This document shows, one piece after another, positions 36,576 to 44,941 of a stretch of 58,817 nucleotides of DNA (positions within the stretch are counted from its first letter, which is position 1; each line of letters starts with the position of its first letter). The stretch lies in IMG/VR virus record IMGVR_UViG_3300006990_000030, positions 1-58,817 of that record; one strand, written 5' to 3'. The stretch is from a virus. The notes under the pieces were generated by a model. It was not told where the DNA came from, did no database searches, and was given only the letters and a program-made list of their open reading frames with translations. The position numbers and the translations under genes were made by a program.

Positions 36576-37283
36576 ATGCGATCTAAAAGTCAAATCAACT
36601 TATTAAAATCACATCATTCAGATCCGTTTTCGTTATCTAATTTCCTTACATCGCAAGAGGTTGAGGATCTATTAGATTACTATTTTAATAATCAAGACAA
36701 TGTTATTAAAAAAACAACAGGACCAAGTGTACTAAAAATAAAAGATAACTTATTAGATAATATAATAAGCAGACTAAAATTACAAATAGGTGACTTTGAT
36801 GTAAGATATGCACATTTCTTTGATGTAACTGGTCCGCATGTAATTCACAATGATGACGAATTTGATTACCCAGAATCGTATAAAGCATTTACAATACCGC
36901 TTAAAATATATGGCAATAGTGATGATATAAAATTAGTTATATATGATCAATATTATTACGGAGGCCCTGCTAAATTTTTTAATAATCAAGATACAAGTAC
37001 TTGGAATGTGCATTATAATCCACCGCTTACTAACTATACCAATGTTGAAAATACAAATAACAATGGTATATCAAAAACTGAAAAGGAAGAATATCTTACG
37101 CATTTAGAAGATAAATGGTTGGAAGGATTAAGCATCAAAAGTATGTTAGATTGGAAAATACAAAATGTTTTATGTTTTGATAGTTTACAATTGCATTCGT
37201 CTACAGATTTTAATGCTAAAGGCATCGAACGAAAAATAGGATTAAGTATATTTACAGTTTTATCTGATCAAGCAAAAGACTAA
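36576..37283 (+). CDS. Fe(II)/2-oxoglutarate-oxygenase-like protein
   Basis: 235 aa. VTGPHVIHNDDEFDYPESYKAFTIPL contains H91-x-D93 followed by a strand, and SLQLHSSTDFNAKGIERKIGLSIF near the end provides the distal His (about 207) and a basic residue for 2-oxoglutarate. The layout matches small phytanoyl/prolyl-hydroxylase-like dioxygenases. Its 3' end overlaps the convergent minus-strand radical SAM gene by 32 bp. It begins one base after the preceding stop. Function beyond Fe(II)-dependent oxidation is not visible. Confidence 0.65.
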   Translation: MRSKSQINLLKSHHSDPFSLSNFLTSQEVEDLLDYYFNNQDNVIKKTTGPSVLKIKDNLLDNIISRLKLQIGDFDVRYAHFFDVTGPHVIHNDDEFDYPESYKAFTIPLKIYGNSDDIKLVIYDQYYYGGPAKFFNNQDTSTWNVHYNPPLTNYTNVENTNNNGISKTEKEEYLTHLEDKWLEGLSIKSMLDWKIQNVLCFDSLQLHSSTDFNAKGIERKIGLSIFTVLSDQAKD

Positions 37284-38469
37284 CATCTAATTTTTTATTT
37301 TTGTAGTCGTTTTCTTTTATTAAGAATTTTTCTATATCGCTTGATGTATAAGATCCTGTTCCTATAAGACTCCTTAAACTTTTAAGCCAAATACATACAT
37401 TATTCTTACATGCTTCTGCATGTTCGCCTTTAGAATTTAATACTATTTGTATTGCTTCGTCTACATATTTTCTAAATTCAACAGGTAAATTTGCTGGACT
37501 AAGAACTTTGGGAGTAGTTACCCAGTTATTAATAAATCCAAATGGCACATCGACCTTAGTTAAATGATCGTACACATATTGTATATATAACGGTAAGTGT
37601 TTAATACTAAACACATTCGGAGTCATTGCTAATATTATATAACTTACTTTTTGGTTAATAAAAAAATTAAAATTCTTATCAAAGACATCCCAGTCAAGGT
37701 GAAATCTAATATTTTCTGCCACACTACCTATAGCCTCATTAGATAATCCAAATGACCATAGCCAATTTGTTTTATCGTTTTTAATTAGTTTTTCAATTTT
37801 ATGTAATAGTTTGTCACTTGCGCCGCAGTTAGTAACTATGTGTATTCTAAACTTTCTATCTGCAAGTTTTTCTTCTAATGTATGCAAAAATTTAAAAAAT
37901 TCTACACTTGCTAAAGGCTCACCACCTAAGATACGCAAATCTAAATATTCAGATCTATCTTTAGTTACAATGTCTAACCAATCTAAAAGAACATCAATAT
38001 CGCTATTATTATGTTTTAAAAACTTTTCTTCTCCCCGTTCTTCAGCAATAATACTACTAAACGTTGAACTACAATATAAACAACTTTGAGTACATGTATT
38101 ATCAAATGTAAGACCAACAACTCTTAAATAATCTAATTCAGGATTGGCTTTAATTTTATTATGTATTCTTGTATTACTTTTTACTTTGCGTTTAGATGTT
38201 CCTGAGTTTGTTTCAGCTATCCAACATCCATTACAAGCTGAGTGTTTTTCTTTATTTAAAAAGGCTAATTTTCGATCATGATGTTCGGAGTTATTAGTAA
38301 AAAAGTCCAAAGTTAAATCTTTAGGAAACGAAACATATTTGGAATAACAGCACCAAGATATAGCTCGATCTCTAAGATTAATATCTACTTCTTCCCAAGG
38401 AAGTGAACAAAACATATCGTTTGTGTGTATTGATTTTTGAGCAATGTAGTCAGAGCTGGACATAAACAT
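37252..38469 (-). CDS. Radical SAM protein 14, N-terminal cysteine domain type, on the opposite strand
   Basis: 405 aa, minus strand. MFCSLPWEEVDI (C21), SWCC (C40-C41), CNGCWIAETNSGTSKR (C79, C82) make the N-terminal domain; DNTCTQSCLYC holds C126, C130, C133. RILGGEPLASVEF near 178-190 and VTNCGASDK near 214 complete the core. It belongs to the same class as radical SAM 3-7, 10 and 11 but is separated from them and inverted, indicating rearrangement. ATG at 38469 or 38463 is possible. It diverges from the aminotransferase gene with a 25-bp gap. Confidence 0.85.
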   Translation of the reverse strand: MFMSSSDYIAQKSIHTNDMFCSLPWEEVDINLRDRAISWCCYSKYVSFPKDLTLDFFTNNSEHHDRKLAFLNKEKHSACNGCWIAETNSGTSKRKVKSNTRIHNKIKANPELDYLRVVGLTFDNTCTQSCLYCSSTFSSIIAEERGEEKFLKHNNSDIDVLLDWLDIVTKDRSEYLDLRILGGEPLASVEFFKFLHTLEEKLADRKFRIHIVTNCGASDKLLHKIEKLIKNDKTNWLWSFGLSNEAIGSVAENIRFHLDWDVFDKNFNFFINQKVSYIILAMTPNVFSIKHLPLYIQYVYDHLTKVDVPFGFINNWVTTPKVLSPANLPVEFRKYVDEAIQIVLNSKGEHAEACKNNVCIWLKSLRSLIGTGSYTSSDIEKFLIKENDYKNKKLDVSLLLDQIKL

Positions 38470-38480
38470 ATTTAGTACAC

Positions 38481-38488
38481 CATAAATA
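38481..38488 (+). promoter_or_regulatory. Late-type promoter box CATAAATA
   Basis: CATAAATA lies only 6 bases before the ATG at 38495, in a 25-bp divergent gap. If used as a T4-like late -10 element, transcription would start at or next to the ATG, giving a leaderless message; no ribosome-binding site is visible. Confidence 0.4.
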
Positions 38489-38494
38489 CCCTAT

Positions 38495-39328
38495 ATGCAC
38501 GAAACTGAATTAAGAAATATCATAAAGAACCCTTGGGTACAATGTCCACAAATTAATAGCGTACAACACTTATTGAAGTCTGTCGAAGTTATTAATTTTG
38601 TAAGAGGCAGTGGCGAAGCATCTGCTCGGTTAGATTATTTAGAAACTTTATATAGAAAATGGGTAAGTGACATAATAGATTTACGTGATTTTAAGTATTG
38701 TTATTTTGTTAACGGTGTTACTGATGCAATTAATCAATGGGTAGCAACGGAAACAAGGACTTGGCAATATTTAAAAGGCGATTACGAATATGCCAAAATG
38801 ATCGGCGGCGACGGATATTGTGTAGATAATATTAATCCTGAACAGTTGTTATATATAAGTAACCCAGAATGTTCTACTGGTGACTTTATTAAACTTAACG
38901 ATATTTCTAATCCTATAATATTAGATTGTGCATATATTGGTAGTACTTTAAAACAACAAATATCAGTACCTAATACAACAGAACAAATTTGGTTTAGTTT
39001 TTCAAAAGGTTGGGGATTAGTTGGTCAACGTGCAGGGTTAGTTTTTACAAAACACCCTCATAAAAGTTTACATGTAATGAAACAAGTTGAAGCATGGAAT
39101 TATACAAGTGTAGAAACAGCAATTGCTATTGTAGAAAACTATGATATAGACACTGTAGCAAGCGCATACAAGCCCGTACAGCAGCAGTTGTGTGAAAGGT
39201 ATAACTTAGAGCCCAGTGATTGTTTTTTTATTGCTAAGAGTACTGATAAGCGTTTTAAGATACGGCGTAGAAAAGAAGACATTGCTCGATTAGATTTAAG
39301 TTCTTTAATGGAGAACAGTAATGCATAA
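38495..39328 (+). CDS. PLP-dependent aminotransferase-like protein (fold type I)
   Basis: 277 aa. ISNPECSTGDF (121-131) corresponds to the NPxxPTG loop, IILDCAYIGS (141-150) to the DxAY cofactor-binding segment with D144, and WFSFSKGWGLVGQRAGLVF (166-184) to the lysine segment with K171 and a following Arg. This order is diagnostic of class I/II aminotransferase-like enzymes, although the protein is about 100 residues shorter than usual. It may aminate a sugar or amino acid intermediate. It overlaps the flavodoxin-like gene by 8 bp. Confidence 0.8.
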   Translation: MHETELRNIIKNPWVQCPQINSVQHLLKSVEVINFVRGSGEASARLDYLETLYRKWVSDIIDLRDFKYCYFVNGVTDAINQWVATETRTWQYLKGDYEYAKMIGGDGYCVDNINPEQLLYISNPECSTGDFIKLNDISNPIILDCAYIGSTLKQQISVPNTTEQIWFSFSKGWGLVGQRAGLVFTKHPHKSLHVMKQVEAWNYTSVETAIAIVENYDIDTVASAYKPVQQQLCERYNLEPSDCFFIAKSTDKRFKIRRRKEDIARLDLSSLMENSNA

Positions 39329-39959
39329 AATTGTAGGGTTGTCGTTTAGTTATGCTGATAACAGTATGCAAAATAGAGGAATGTCTTTATTAGGAAAAAT
39401 TATTCCTTTTTATAAAACCTATACTTTAGCAGATTTTGATATACCCTTAGTAAAAACAAATAAACCCGACGGCGCAAGTCCCCAAGGTGTTAAGGATATG
39501 GTAGCAGCATTAGAAGAAGCAGATGCAATAGTTTTTGGAATATCAGAAATGATAGCTTATCCGTGCGCTTCATTTAAAAATTTTTGTGAATGGTTGGTTA
39601 TAAATATTAACAGCAACGATGACTTAACTAAAAGTTATTGTATTAGTCATAAGCCGTTAGTAACAACTACATTTACTCCAGGACCACATGCTGGACATAG
39701 ACATTGGGAAGTTTCCAACCAACTACTTTTCCAATTGAATTGTAATGTTGAAAAAAATTATGTTTTTAGAGATGCTTGGGAAAACTTGTTGCCTAATAAC
39801 ATAGATTATGTACAACAAGAAGCAACAGAAATGTTAGAGTTACTTTCAAACAAATACGATGATAGTGGCATTGTTGTGCATGATAGAGTACGCACAATGG
39901 GGAAATGGATGAATCAATACGAAGAATGGGATAAAGAATGGACTTCTTCAGATCTATAA
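39321..39959 (+). CDS. Flavodoxin-like NAD(P)H:FMN reductase-family protein 1
   Basis: 212 aa. KIVGLSFSYADNSMQNRGMSLLGKI, then DFDIPLV, AIVFGISEMIAYPCASFKNFCEWL and PLVTTTFTPGPHAGHRHWE follow the layout of NADPH-dependent FMN reductases (flavin loop, then the xxPxxY/F-G helix). A C-terminal YEEWDKEW tail is shared with the paralogue at 46817. It is cytoplasmic. It probably supplies electrons, which reductive activation of Fe-S radical enzymes needs, or reduces an intermediate; that link is inference. Confidence 0.7.
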   Translation: MHKIVGLSFSYADNSMQNRGMSLLGKIIPFYKTYTLADFDIPLVKTNKPDGASPQGVKDMVAALEEADAIVFGISEMIAYPCASFKNFCEWLVININSNDDLTKSYCISHKPLVTTTFTPGPHAGHRHWEVSNQLLFQLNCNVEKNYVFRDAWENLLPNNIDYVQQEATEMLELLSNKYDDSGIVVHDRVRTMGKWMNQYEEWDKEWTSSDL

Positions 39960-40534
39960 AATTTAAAAGTGATATAGGTTTTTTCTATGATTGTGCAGAA
40001 TATATTTCTGAAGATTCTACCTTTAACATAGACGATAGTGTTTATATGTGTTGGACTAATGACAATGAACATTTCACTCCAATACATAATTTTATAGATA
40101 AACTAAAAAATAAATTAAATTGTGAAATTAGTAGAAGTTGTTATACAGTTCAAAGAAGCAAAAAATCTAACTTGCCAATTCATATAGACAAAGATGATTC
40201 TATTATGGATAAATCTATTCATGGGGAAATATATAGTTTAATTATACCTATTAAAGGTAGTGGCGTTACTAAGTTTTATAATTTGCACTCTAAAGACAAC
40301 GGTCCTAACAGTATGGATATACACGAAAGATACAATTTGTATATAGGAAATACAAATATCGAACAACAAGTACAGATGCATAGTGCTGTAACAATTGAGC
40401 AACCTACAATTTTAAACATTAGCCAACCTCATAGTGTTACTGTAGTTACTGCTCCAAGAATTACGTACCATTTAAAATTATTACAAGTTTCAGAACCTAT
40501 AGATAAAATAGCGGAGATATTAAGTGAAATATAA
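39938..40534 (+). CDS. Fe(II)/2-oxoglutarate-oxygenase-like protein (small jelly roll)
   Basis: 198 aa. NLPIHIDKDDSIM gives H82-x-D84, GEIYSLIIPIKGSG is the following strand pair, SQPHSVTVV gives the distal H165, and PRITYHLKL gives R174, a suitable 2-oxoglutarate anchor. The layout matches small aspartyl-hydroxylase or cupin-like oxygenases. It overlaps the flavodoxin-like gene by 22 bp and the B12-type radical SAM gene by 11 bp. Substrate unknown. Confidence 0.65.
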   Translation: MDFFRSIKFKSDIGFFYDCAEYISEDSTFNIDDSVYMCWTNDNEHFTPIHNFIDKLKNKLNCEISRSCYTVQRSKKSNLPIHIDKDDSIMDKSIHGEIYSLIIPIKGSGVTKFYNLHSKDNGPNSMDIHERYNLYIGNTNIEQQVQMHSAVTIEQPTILNISQPHSVTVVTAPRITYHLKLLQVSEPIDKIAEILSEI

Positions 40535-42032
40535 CGCATTATTGTTAGCAGCAGTTCCGAGACAAAAATCATATTATGCCTCTAAAAACTTTGGCATACA
40601 TCGTGCTGCTACAGAATTTCGAAATAATAATATAGATACTCAAGTTGTTCATTACTTTAATAGATTTAGTAACACTGAATTAGACACAATGATAGATAAG
40701 TTTTGTAATGATCAAACATCAGTTGTTGGGTTCAATACAATGTTTTGGGAAAACTATGATCCTATTGAAAAGCAGCATGTTTTAAAAAAGGCAAAATACA
40801 TTTGTAGTGTTGTAAAACAAAAATACCCTAATACAAAACTTATTGCCGGCGGACCCAGTTGTAGAATATTTTTAAAAGAAGAATTTAACAATTTAATAGA
40901 TGCAATTTTTGAAGGGTTCAGTGAAAATGACTTTGTTCCTTACATACAAAATGAAATAATTGTGCCTTCTAAAACTTACTATAATATTGACGTATATAAC
41001 AATATACACGGATCCTTTAATTTTACTAACAGCAATACAATATACCAAAAAAATGATTTTCTCATGCCGTCAGAAACTCCGACATTAGAAGTTGGACGAG
41101 GATGTATTTTTAAGTGTAAATTTTGTGCATTTGCACTTAATGGTAAGAAAAAGTTAGACTACATAAAAGATCCAAAAGTATTAGAAGAAGAATTATTGTA
41201 TAATTATGAAAATTTTGGATTTACTAATTACATATTAAGTGACGATACATTTAATGATAGTACATATAAAATAGAATTATTACATAAGGTGTTTACTAAT
41301 CTACCTTTTGATATAAAGTTTAGTTCTTATTTAAGATTAGATTTACTAAATGCACATCGAGAACAAATACCGTTATTAAAAGAGATGGGACTAATAGGTG
41401 CGTTTTTTGGCATAGAAAGTTTTGATAAAAAGGCCAGTAGCTTAATTGGAAAGGGCATGGATCCTGACATTGCAAAACAAATGTTGTTAGATTTAAAAAA
41501 CACTCACTGGGGAAATCGAATAAAAATTGGTGTTGGATTAATAACTGGATTACCGTATGAAACATACGAATCACATGATCGAACTATGGAGTGGATTTTA
41601 GATGAAAGTAATACAGTAGACCAAGTTGTGCCTTTTCCGTTAGGTGTTACTAATCCTAACAATGCAAAACCGCAACCTTGGGAAAGCGAATTTCAAATTA
41701 ATGCAGAAAAATATGGATTCAGTTGGCCAAACAATGATAGTATACGCTGGCATAATAGTATTGGTCCAGTAAAAACTTTAGACGAAGCTGAAAGACTATA
41801 TGAACTTTATTCAGAATGTGTGTCTAAAACAGCTCGATGGAAGCAAGGAGGATTTAATTTACTCAAAGCATATCCATTAGTAAGTTCTCAAAAAAATGCA
41901 CCAACCATAGATCAACTTCTTGACATGAATCGATATGCCTATACTAAGTACATTAAAATAATTGAACAACAGCCTGAAATAGAATTCAATTATGTAAATT
42001 CTTACAAAAAGGAAATTTTAAATGCTTTATAA
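40524..42032 (+). CDS. Radical SAM protein 15 with B12-binding-like N-terminal domain
   Basis: 502 aa from GTG 40524, with GGAG in front. Residues 1-145 form a Rossmann-like domain (NALLLAAV, VVGFNTMFW, LIAGGPSC, AIFEGFSEND) in the position of a cobalamin-binding domain, although the DxHxxG cobalt-ligand motif is absent. LEVGRGCIFKCKFCAFAL holds C194, C198, C201. FGIESFDKKASSLIGKGMD and GLITGLPYET match the MiaB/HemN-like (Elp3-type) barrel. Such enzymes often methylate or rearrange unactivated carbons. Clearly a different lineage from the other radical SAM genes here. Confidence 0.85.
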   Translation: MKYNALLLAAVPRQKSYYASKNFGIHRAATEFRNNNIDTQVVHYFNRFSNTELDTMIDKFCNDQTSVVGFNTMFWENYDPIEKQHVLKKAKYICSVVKQKYPNTKLIAGGPSCRIFLKEEFNNLIDAIFEGFSENDFVPYIQNEIIVPSKTYYNIDVYNNIHGSFNFTNSNTIYQKNDFLMPSETPTLEVGRGCIFKCKFCAFALNGKKKLDYIKDPKVLEEELLYNYENFGFTNYILSDDTFNDSTYKIELLHKVFTNLPFDIKFSSYLRLDLLNAHREQIPLLKEMGLIGAFFGIESFDKKASSLIGKGMDPDIAKQMLLDLKNTHWGNRIKIGVGLITGLPYETYESHDRTMEWILDESNTVDQVVPFPLGVTNPNNAKPQPWESEFQINAEKYGFSWPNNDSIRWHNSIGPVKTLDEAERLYELYSECVSKTARWKQGGFNLLKAYPLVSSQKNAPTIDQLLDMNRYAYTKYIKIIEQQPEIEFNYVNSYKKEILNAL

Positions 42033-42429
42033 ACTGATAGAAGACCTGCCAGTAGAATATACTTTTGATAAAGAGGAAAGAATTATTTTATGCGGTGTTC
42101 CAGGACCATTTACACCAGGATGCTCTTCGAAACATTTGCCTGGTTTTGCAAATAATTTGCAAGAATTAAAAGATAAAGGTATTACTAAAGTTGTGTTTAT
42201 TGCAGTTAGTAATGCATATGTTATGAACGCTTGGAATGAAAAGTTTGGACATGATGAGATCGATTGTATTGGAGATCCGTACGGAGAATACATTGAAGAA
42301 ATATCACAAACAATGTGGAACCCTATGTTAGCAAGAGCATCTAATAGATTTGCTGTATTAATCGAGGATGGTAAAATTACAAAACAATTTAAAGATCCAT
42401 TTGTCGAAGGTGTACTAAATGACCTTTAA
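42022..42429 (+). CDS. Peroxiredoxin-5-like protein
   Basis: 135 aa. VPGPFTPGCSSKHLPGF (26-42) is the peroxiredoxin active-site signature with T31 and peroxidatic C34. KVVFIAVSNAYVMNAW and NRFAVLIEDGKI follow the Prx5 fold. It is about 25 residues shorter than typical bacterial Prx5 proteins and lacks a C-terminal resolving Cys region. It would reduce hydroperoxides in the cytoplasm. Its coupling to radical SAM and oxygenase genes suggests protection of oxygen-sensitive clusters (inference). Confidence 0.85.
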   Translation: MLYKLIEDLPVEYTFDKEERIILCGVPGPFTPGCSSKHLPGFANNLQELKDKGITKVVFIAVSNAYVMNAWNEKFGHDEIDCIGDPYGEYIEEISQTMWNPMLARASNRFAVLIEDGKITKQFKDPFVEGVLNDL

Positions 42430-43270
42430 AACTACACACAATAATTACAGATTAGTTGATAATAATGATGTACCTTTATATCATTATGACATTGATGATT
42501 ACACAGCAAGAGAAAATGAATCTCACCAAGAACATAAAAATTTAAACTATAAGTCAGCATATGACGGATACAAGGGCGTAGTGTGGACACCGTTAGATCT
42601 TCCGTTTTTAGATATAGATTTAGATCACCTTTGGAACGTTTGGCAAGATGTACATCAATATAAAAAAGAAGGATTGGCACAGCCTTGGTTTGACGAACGA
42701 CCTGATGATATGAATAGTTCAAGGCATAGTGTATATACAGATCATGATTATAGAGCGCTAATTTGTTTTAAGAATACAGATTATTATTCTACTGATGTAA
42801 AAGGAGAATGGTATCAAGTTATTAGAGACGAATTTCCACAAGTAGTTGACTTTTGTGAAAATCACTTACCTTTTGATAATTTAAGATTTGTAGCCTTTGC
42901 TGGTAGAGACGAACACGGAGTAGGACCTCATTATGATGAAGATTACAAAAATAGACATAGACTTTTTGGACAAGAACCGAGTCAAATACGAATTCGTTGG
43001 AGTAACGTAACTACTCCAGAAACTGAACATTTATACTTTACTAACAATCATGCAAAAACAAGATTGTACCCTATGTTACCTAATGATACAAATACAATGG
43101 CATGGGACGGGCAAGTACACGAACATGGTGCTGACAAAGGATATCATCCTACTGAAAGAATGATACTCATGCCTATGGGTACATTAAACATTAAAAAATG
43201 GCATGACTTATTAGACAGAAGTATAGAAAAATATAAAGATTATGTTATTACTGTGGATCATTTCAAATGA
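42419..43270 (+). CDS. Fe(II)/2-oxoglutarate-oxygenase-like protein, 283 aa
   Basis: 283 aa. GVGPHYDEDYKNRHRLF contains H171-x-D173, and MAWDGQVHEHGADKGYHPTERMILMPMG near 227-254 carries the distal His (H234 or H236) and an Arg for 2-oxoglutarate. The N-terminal 150 residues are acidic and aromatic-rich without a recognisable domain. The call rests on motif order; the spacing of about 60 residues between the His ligands is reasonable for the fold. It overlaps the peroxiredoxin and TauD-like genes by a few bases. Confidence 0.55.
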   Translation: MTFKTTHNNYRLVDNNDVPLYHYDIDDYTARENESHQEHKNLNYKSAYDGYKGVVWTPLDLPFLDIDLDHLWNVWQDVHQYKKEGLAQPWFDERPDDMNSSRHSVYTDHDYRALICFKNTDYYSTDVKGEWYQVIRDEFPQVVDFCENHLPFDNLRFVAFAGRDEHGVGPHYDEDYKNRHRLFGQEPSQIRIRWSNVTTPETEHLYFTNNHAKTRLYPMLPNDTNTMAWDGQVHEHGADKGYHPTERMILMPMGTLNIKKWHDLLDRSIEKYKDYVITVDHFK

Positions 43271-44190
43271 TTATGAAAGGAGCAAATCTATCTACATTAT
43301 TTCCTTCTGAAGCAAGTGCAGCAATAGCACAAGACGGTTATTTAGTTTTACAAAATACTGGCGCTTCGCCCGAGGAGTTTGCAGAATGGTTTACAGATTT
43401 TGCGTATACACTAAGTCCTGATATATGGTGCAGTGATAAATCTCATAGTAGTCTATTTTGGAGAGTAACTAACCAAAATATTGATGAAAGAACACAAGGA
43501 TTGTTTTCAAGCGATGATGTAGATTGGCATACTGATTTAGCACCGATTATCGATTCACAAGAAGTTATCGGATTATACGGAAAGACAATAACATTTGATA
43601 CAGAAACTTGGGTATGTTCAGCAGTTGAATATTGGAACAGATTAGATGAAGAAACAAAATCTATGTATAAAGAACTTGTTGTAGAATTGTATCATGCCAG
43701 TATAAACAAAGATAAAGAATTATTTGAAACTAAGTGGCAAGTAGACTGGGACAAAGAATACCCACAAGAAATTATAGACGGTCTGAGAAAAAATAGACAA
43801 CTAAGTCAAATACAAAATTGTACAAACATAAGTTTAGACAATGCAAAAAAATTTAATAAACATCGAGGACTTGTTGCAAAATATAATTTTGTTAGTAATC
43901 ATCCGTTAGGTGCAGATAGTATATTTTTCCACCCACATTTGATTGTAGACTTATATAAAGAAAATCAGTCTATAACACAAGGAAAAGAAATATTTCAAAC
44001 GATATATAGAGACTTAATAGAAAGCAATAAGTACACATATAAGCATAGATGGAAAGAAGGTGATATACTGTTAATAGATCAAATTAACACATTACACCGA
44101 AGAACAAAAGTTTACGAAGATAAGCCTCGTGAATTGTTAAGATGTGCAGGATGGTATAAGAACAGGAAACATTATAATTATGTCCTATGA
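43267..44190 (+). CDS. TauD/TfdA-family dioxygenase
   Basis: 307 aa. DVDWHTDLAP (H88, D90) is the iron-binding HxD, GDILLIDQINTLHRRT (His about 277) the distal ligand, and RELLRCAGWY (Arg about 288/292) the 2-oxoglutarate anchor, all in TauD/TfdA order and spacing. Such enzymes hydroxylate or desaturate small substrates or carrier-bound groups. Start ATG at 43267; another in-frame ATG lies at 43273. It overlaps the SGNH-like gene by 11 bp. Full-length, with all key residues kept, so probably active. Confidence 0.8.
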   Translation: MIMKGANLSTLFPSEASAAIAQDGYLVLQNTGASPEEFAEWFTDFAYTLSPDIWCSDKSHSSLFWRVTNQNIDERTQGLFSSDDVDWHTDLAPIIDSQEVIGLYGKTITFDTETWVCSAVEYWNRLDEETKSMYKELVVELYHASINKDKELFETKWQVDWDKEYPQEIIDGLRKNRQLSQIQNCTNISLDNAKKFNKHRGLVAKYNFVSNHPLGADSIFFHPHLIVDLYKENQSITQGKEIFQTIYRDLIESNKYTYKHRWKEGDILLIDQINTLHRRTKVYEDKPRELLRCAGWYKNRKHYNYVL

Positions 44191-44941
44191 TTTAATTTAT
44201 GTAAACGGTGCATCTTATGAAGCAGGAGCTGGGTTGTGTCAGCATGAATATTTAACAGATGTAGAATTACAAAAATATCCTGAATGGTTAACTAATTTTC
44301 CAAAAATTATGACAGAAGAAAAAATGAAAGAATTGTGGGATCTGTATGATAACGGATTAGAAGAAAGAGAAAAGCAGCGTGCCTGGCCTGCACATTTAAG
44401 TAGGATGACTGGTATTCCTGTACAAAATGAAGCCGTAGCAGGAGCCTCAGCTTCAACAACTGCAATTAAAACACTTGAAACAAATATGAAACAACACAAA
44501 GGCAAAAAAGTTTTGTATATAATTGGAGTGTGTCCTAATCAAGGAATTTGGTGGCCAGGTTCTGAAAGAGGAAATGATAGTATTCTTTTAAATCCGTATA
44601 GAAAATTTCCTAATACATTTGAAAGATTTATTGCAGAACACATACGTGATAATGCTTCTCGAGAACAAGTAGAACATTTATATAACATTTCTTTCAAAGG
44701 ACTATATGTTTATTTAAAGGAAAGAAAAAGAGATTGTTATTTTATTCACGCTGATTTTGGATTAGCAGACGGATCTTCAGGAAGAGCAAGAAGACCAATA
44801 ACTGGATACTTAGACGAAATAGCACCAAACATTGATCCTACAAAAGATAAAGTACTTACGGTATGCGGACATTATACAGAAGATGTCCATATCGAACTTG
44901 CTGAAAGAATAGCAAAGAAAATTGAAAGTGGCGAAATATGA
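44180..44941 (+). CDS. SGNH hydrolase-like protein 5 (divergent, NGASY)
   Basis: 253 aa from ATG 44180 (AGGAAA upstream) rather than the earlier in-frame start at 44144. LIYVNGASYEAG occupies the block-I position with GAS for GDS; NEAVAGASASTTAIK near 79-93 matches block II; and CGHYTEDVHIELAERI near the C-terminus is the His block. It is related in layout to the GDSY proteins at 19222 and 20953. Activity is plausible, as the serine and His are present. No export signal. Confidence 0.55.
   Translation: MSYDLIYVNGASYEAGAGLCQHEYLTDVELQKYPEWLTNFPKIMTEEKMKELWDLYDNGLEEREKQRAWPAHLSRMTGIPVQNEAVAGASASTTAIKTLETNMKQHKGKKVLYIIGVCPNQGIWWPGSERGNDSILLNPYRKFPNTFERFIAEHIRDNASREQVEHLYNISFKGLYVYLKERKRDCYFIHADFGLADGSSGRARRPITGYLDEIAPNIDPTKDKVLTVCGHYTEDVHIELAERIAKKIESGEI

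Noticed and set aside
40524-40962. Definite cobalamin-binding domain in radical SAM 15
   Set aside because: The domain is Rossmann-like and in the right place, but the DxHxxG motif is missing, so only a B12-binding-like label is justified.
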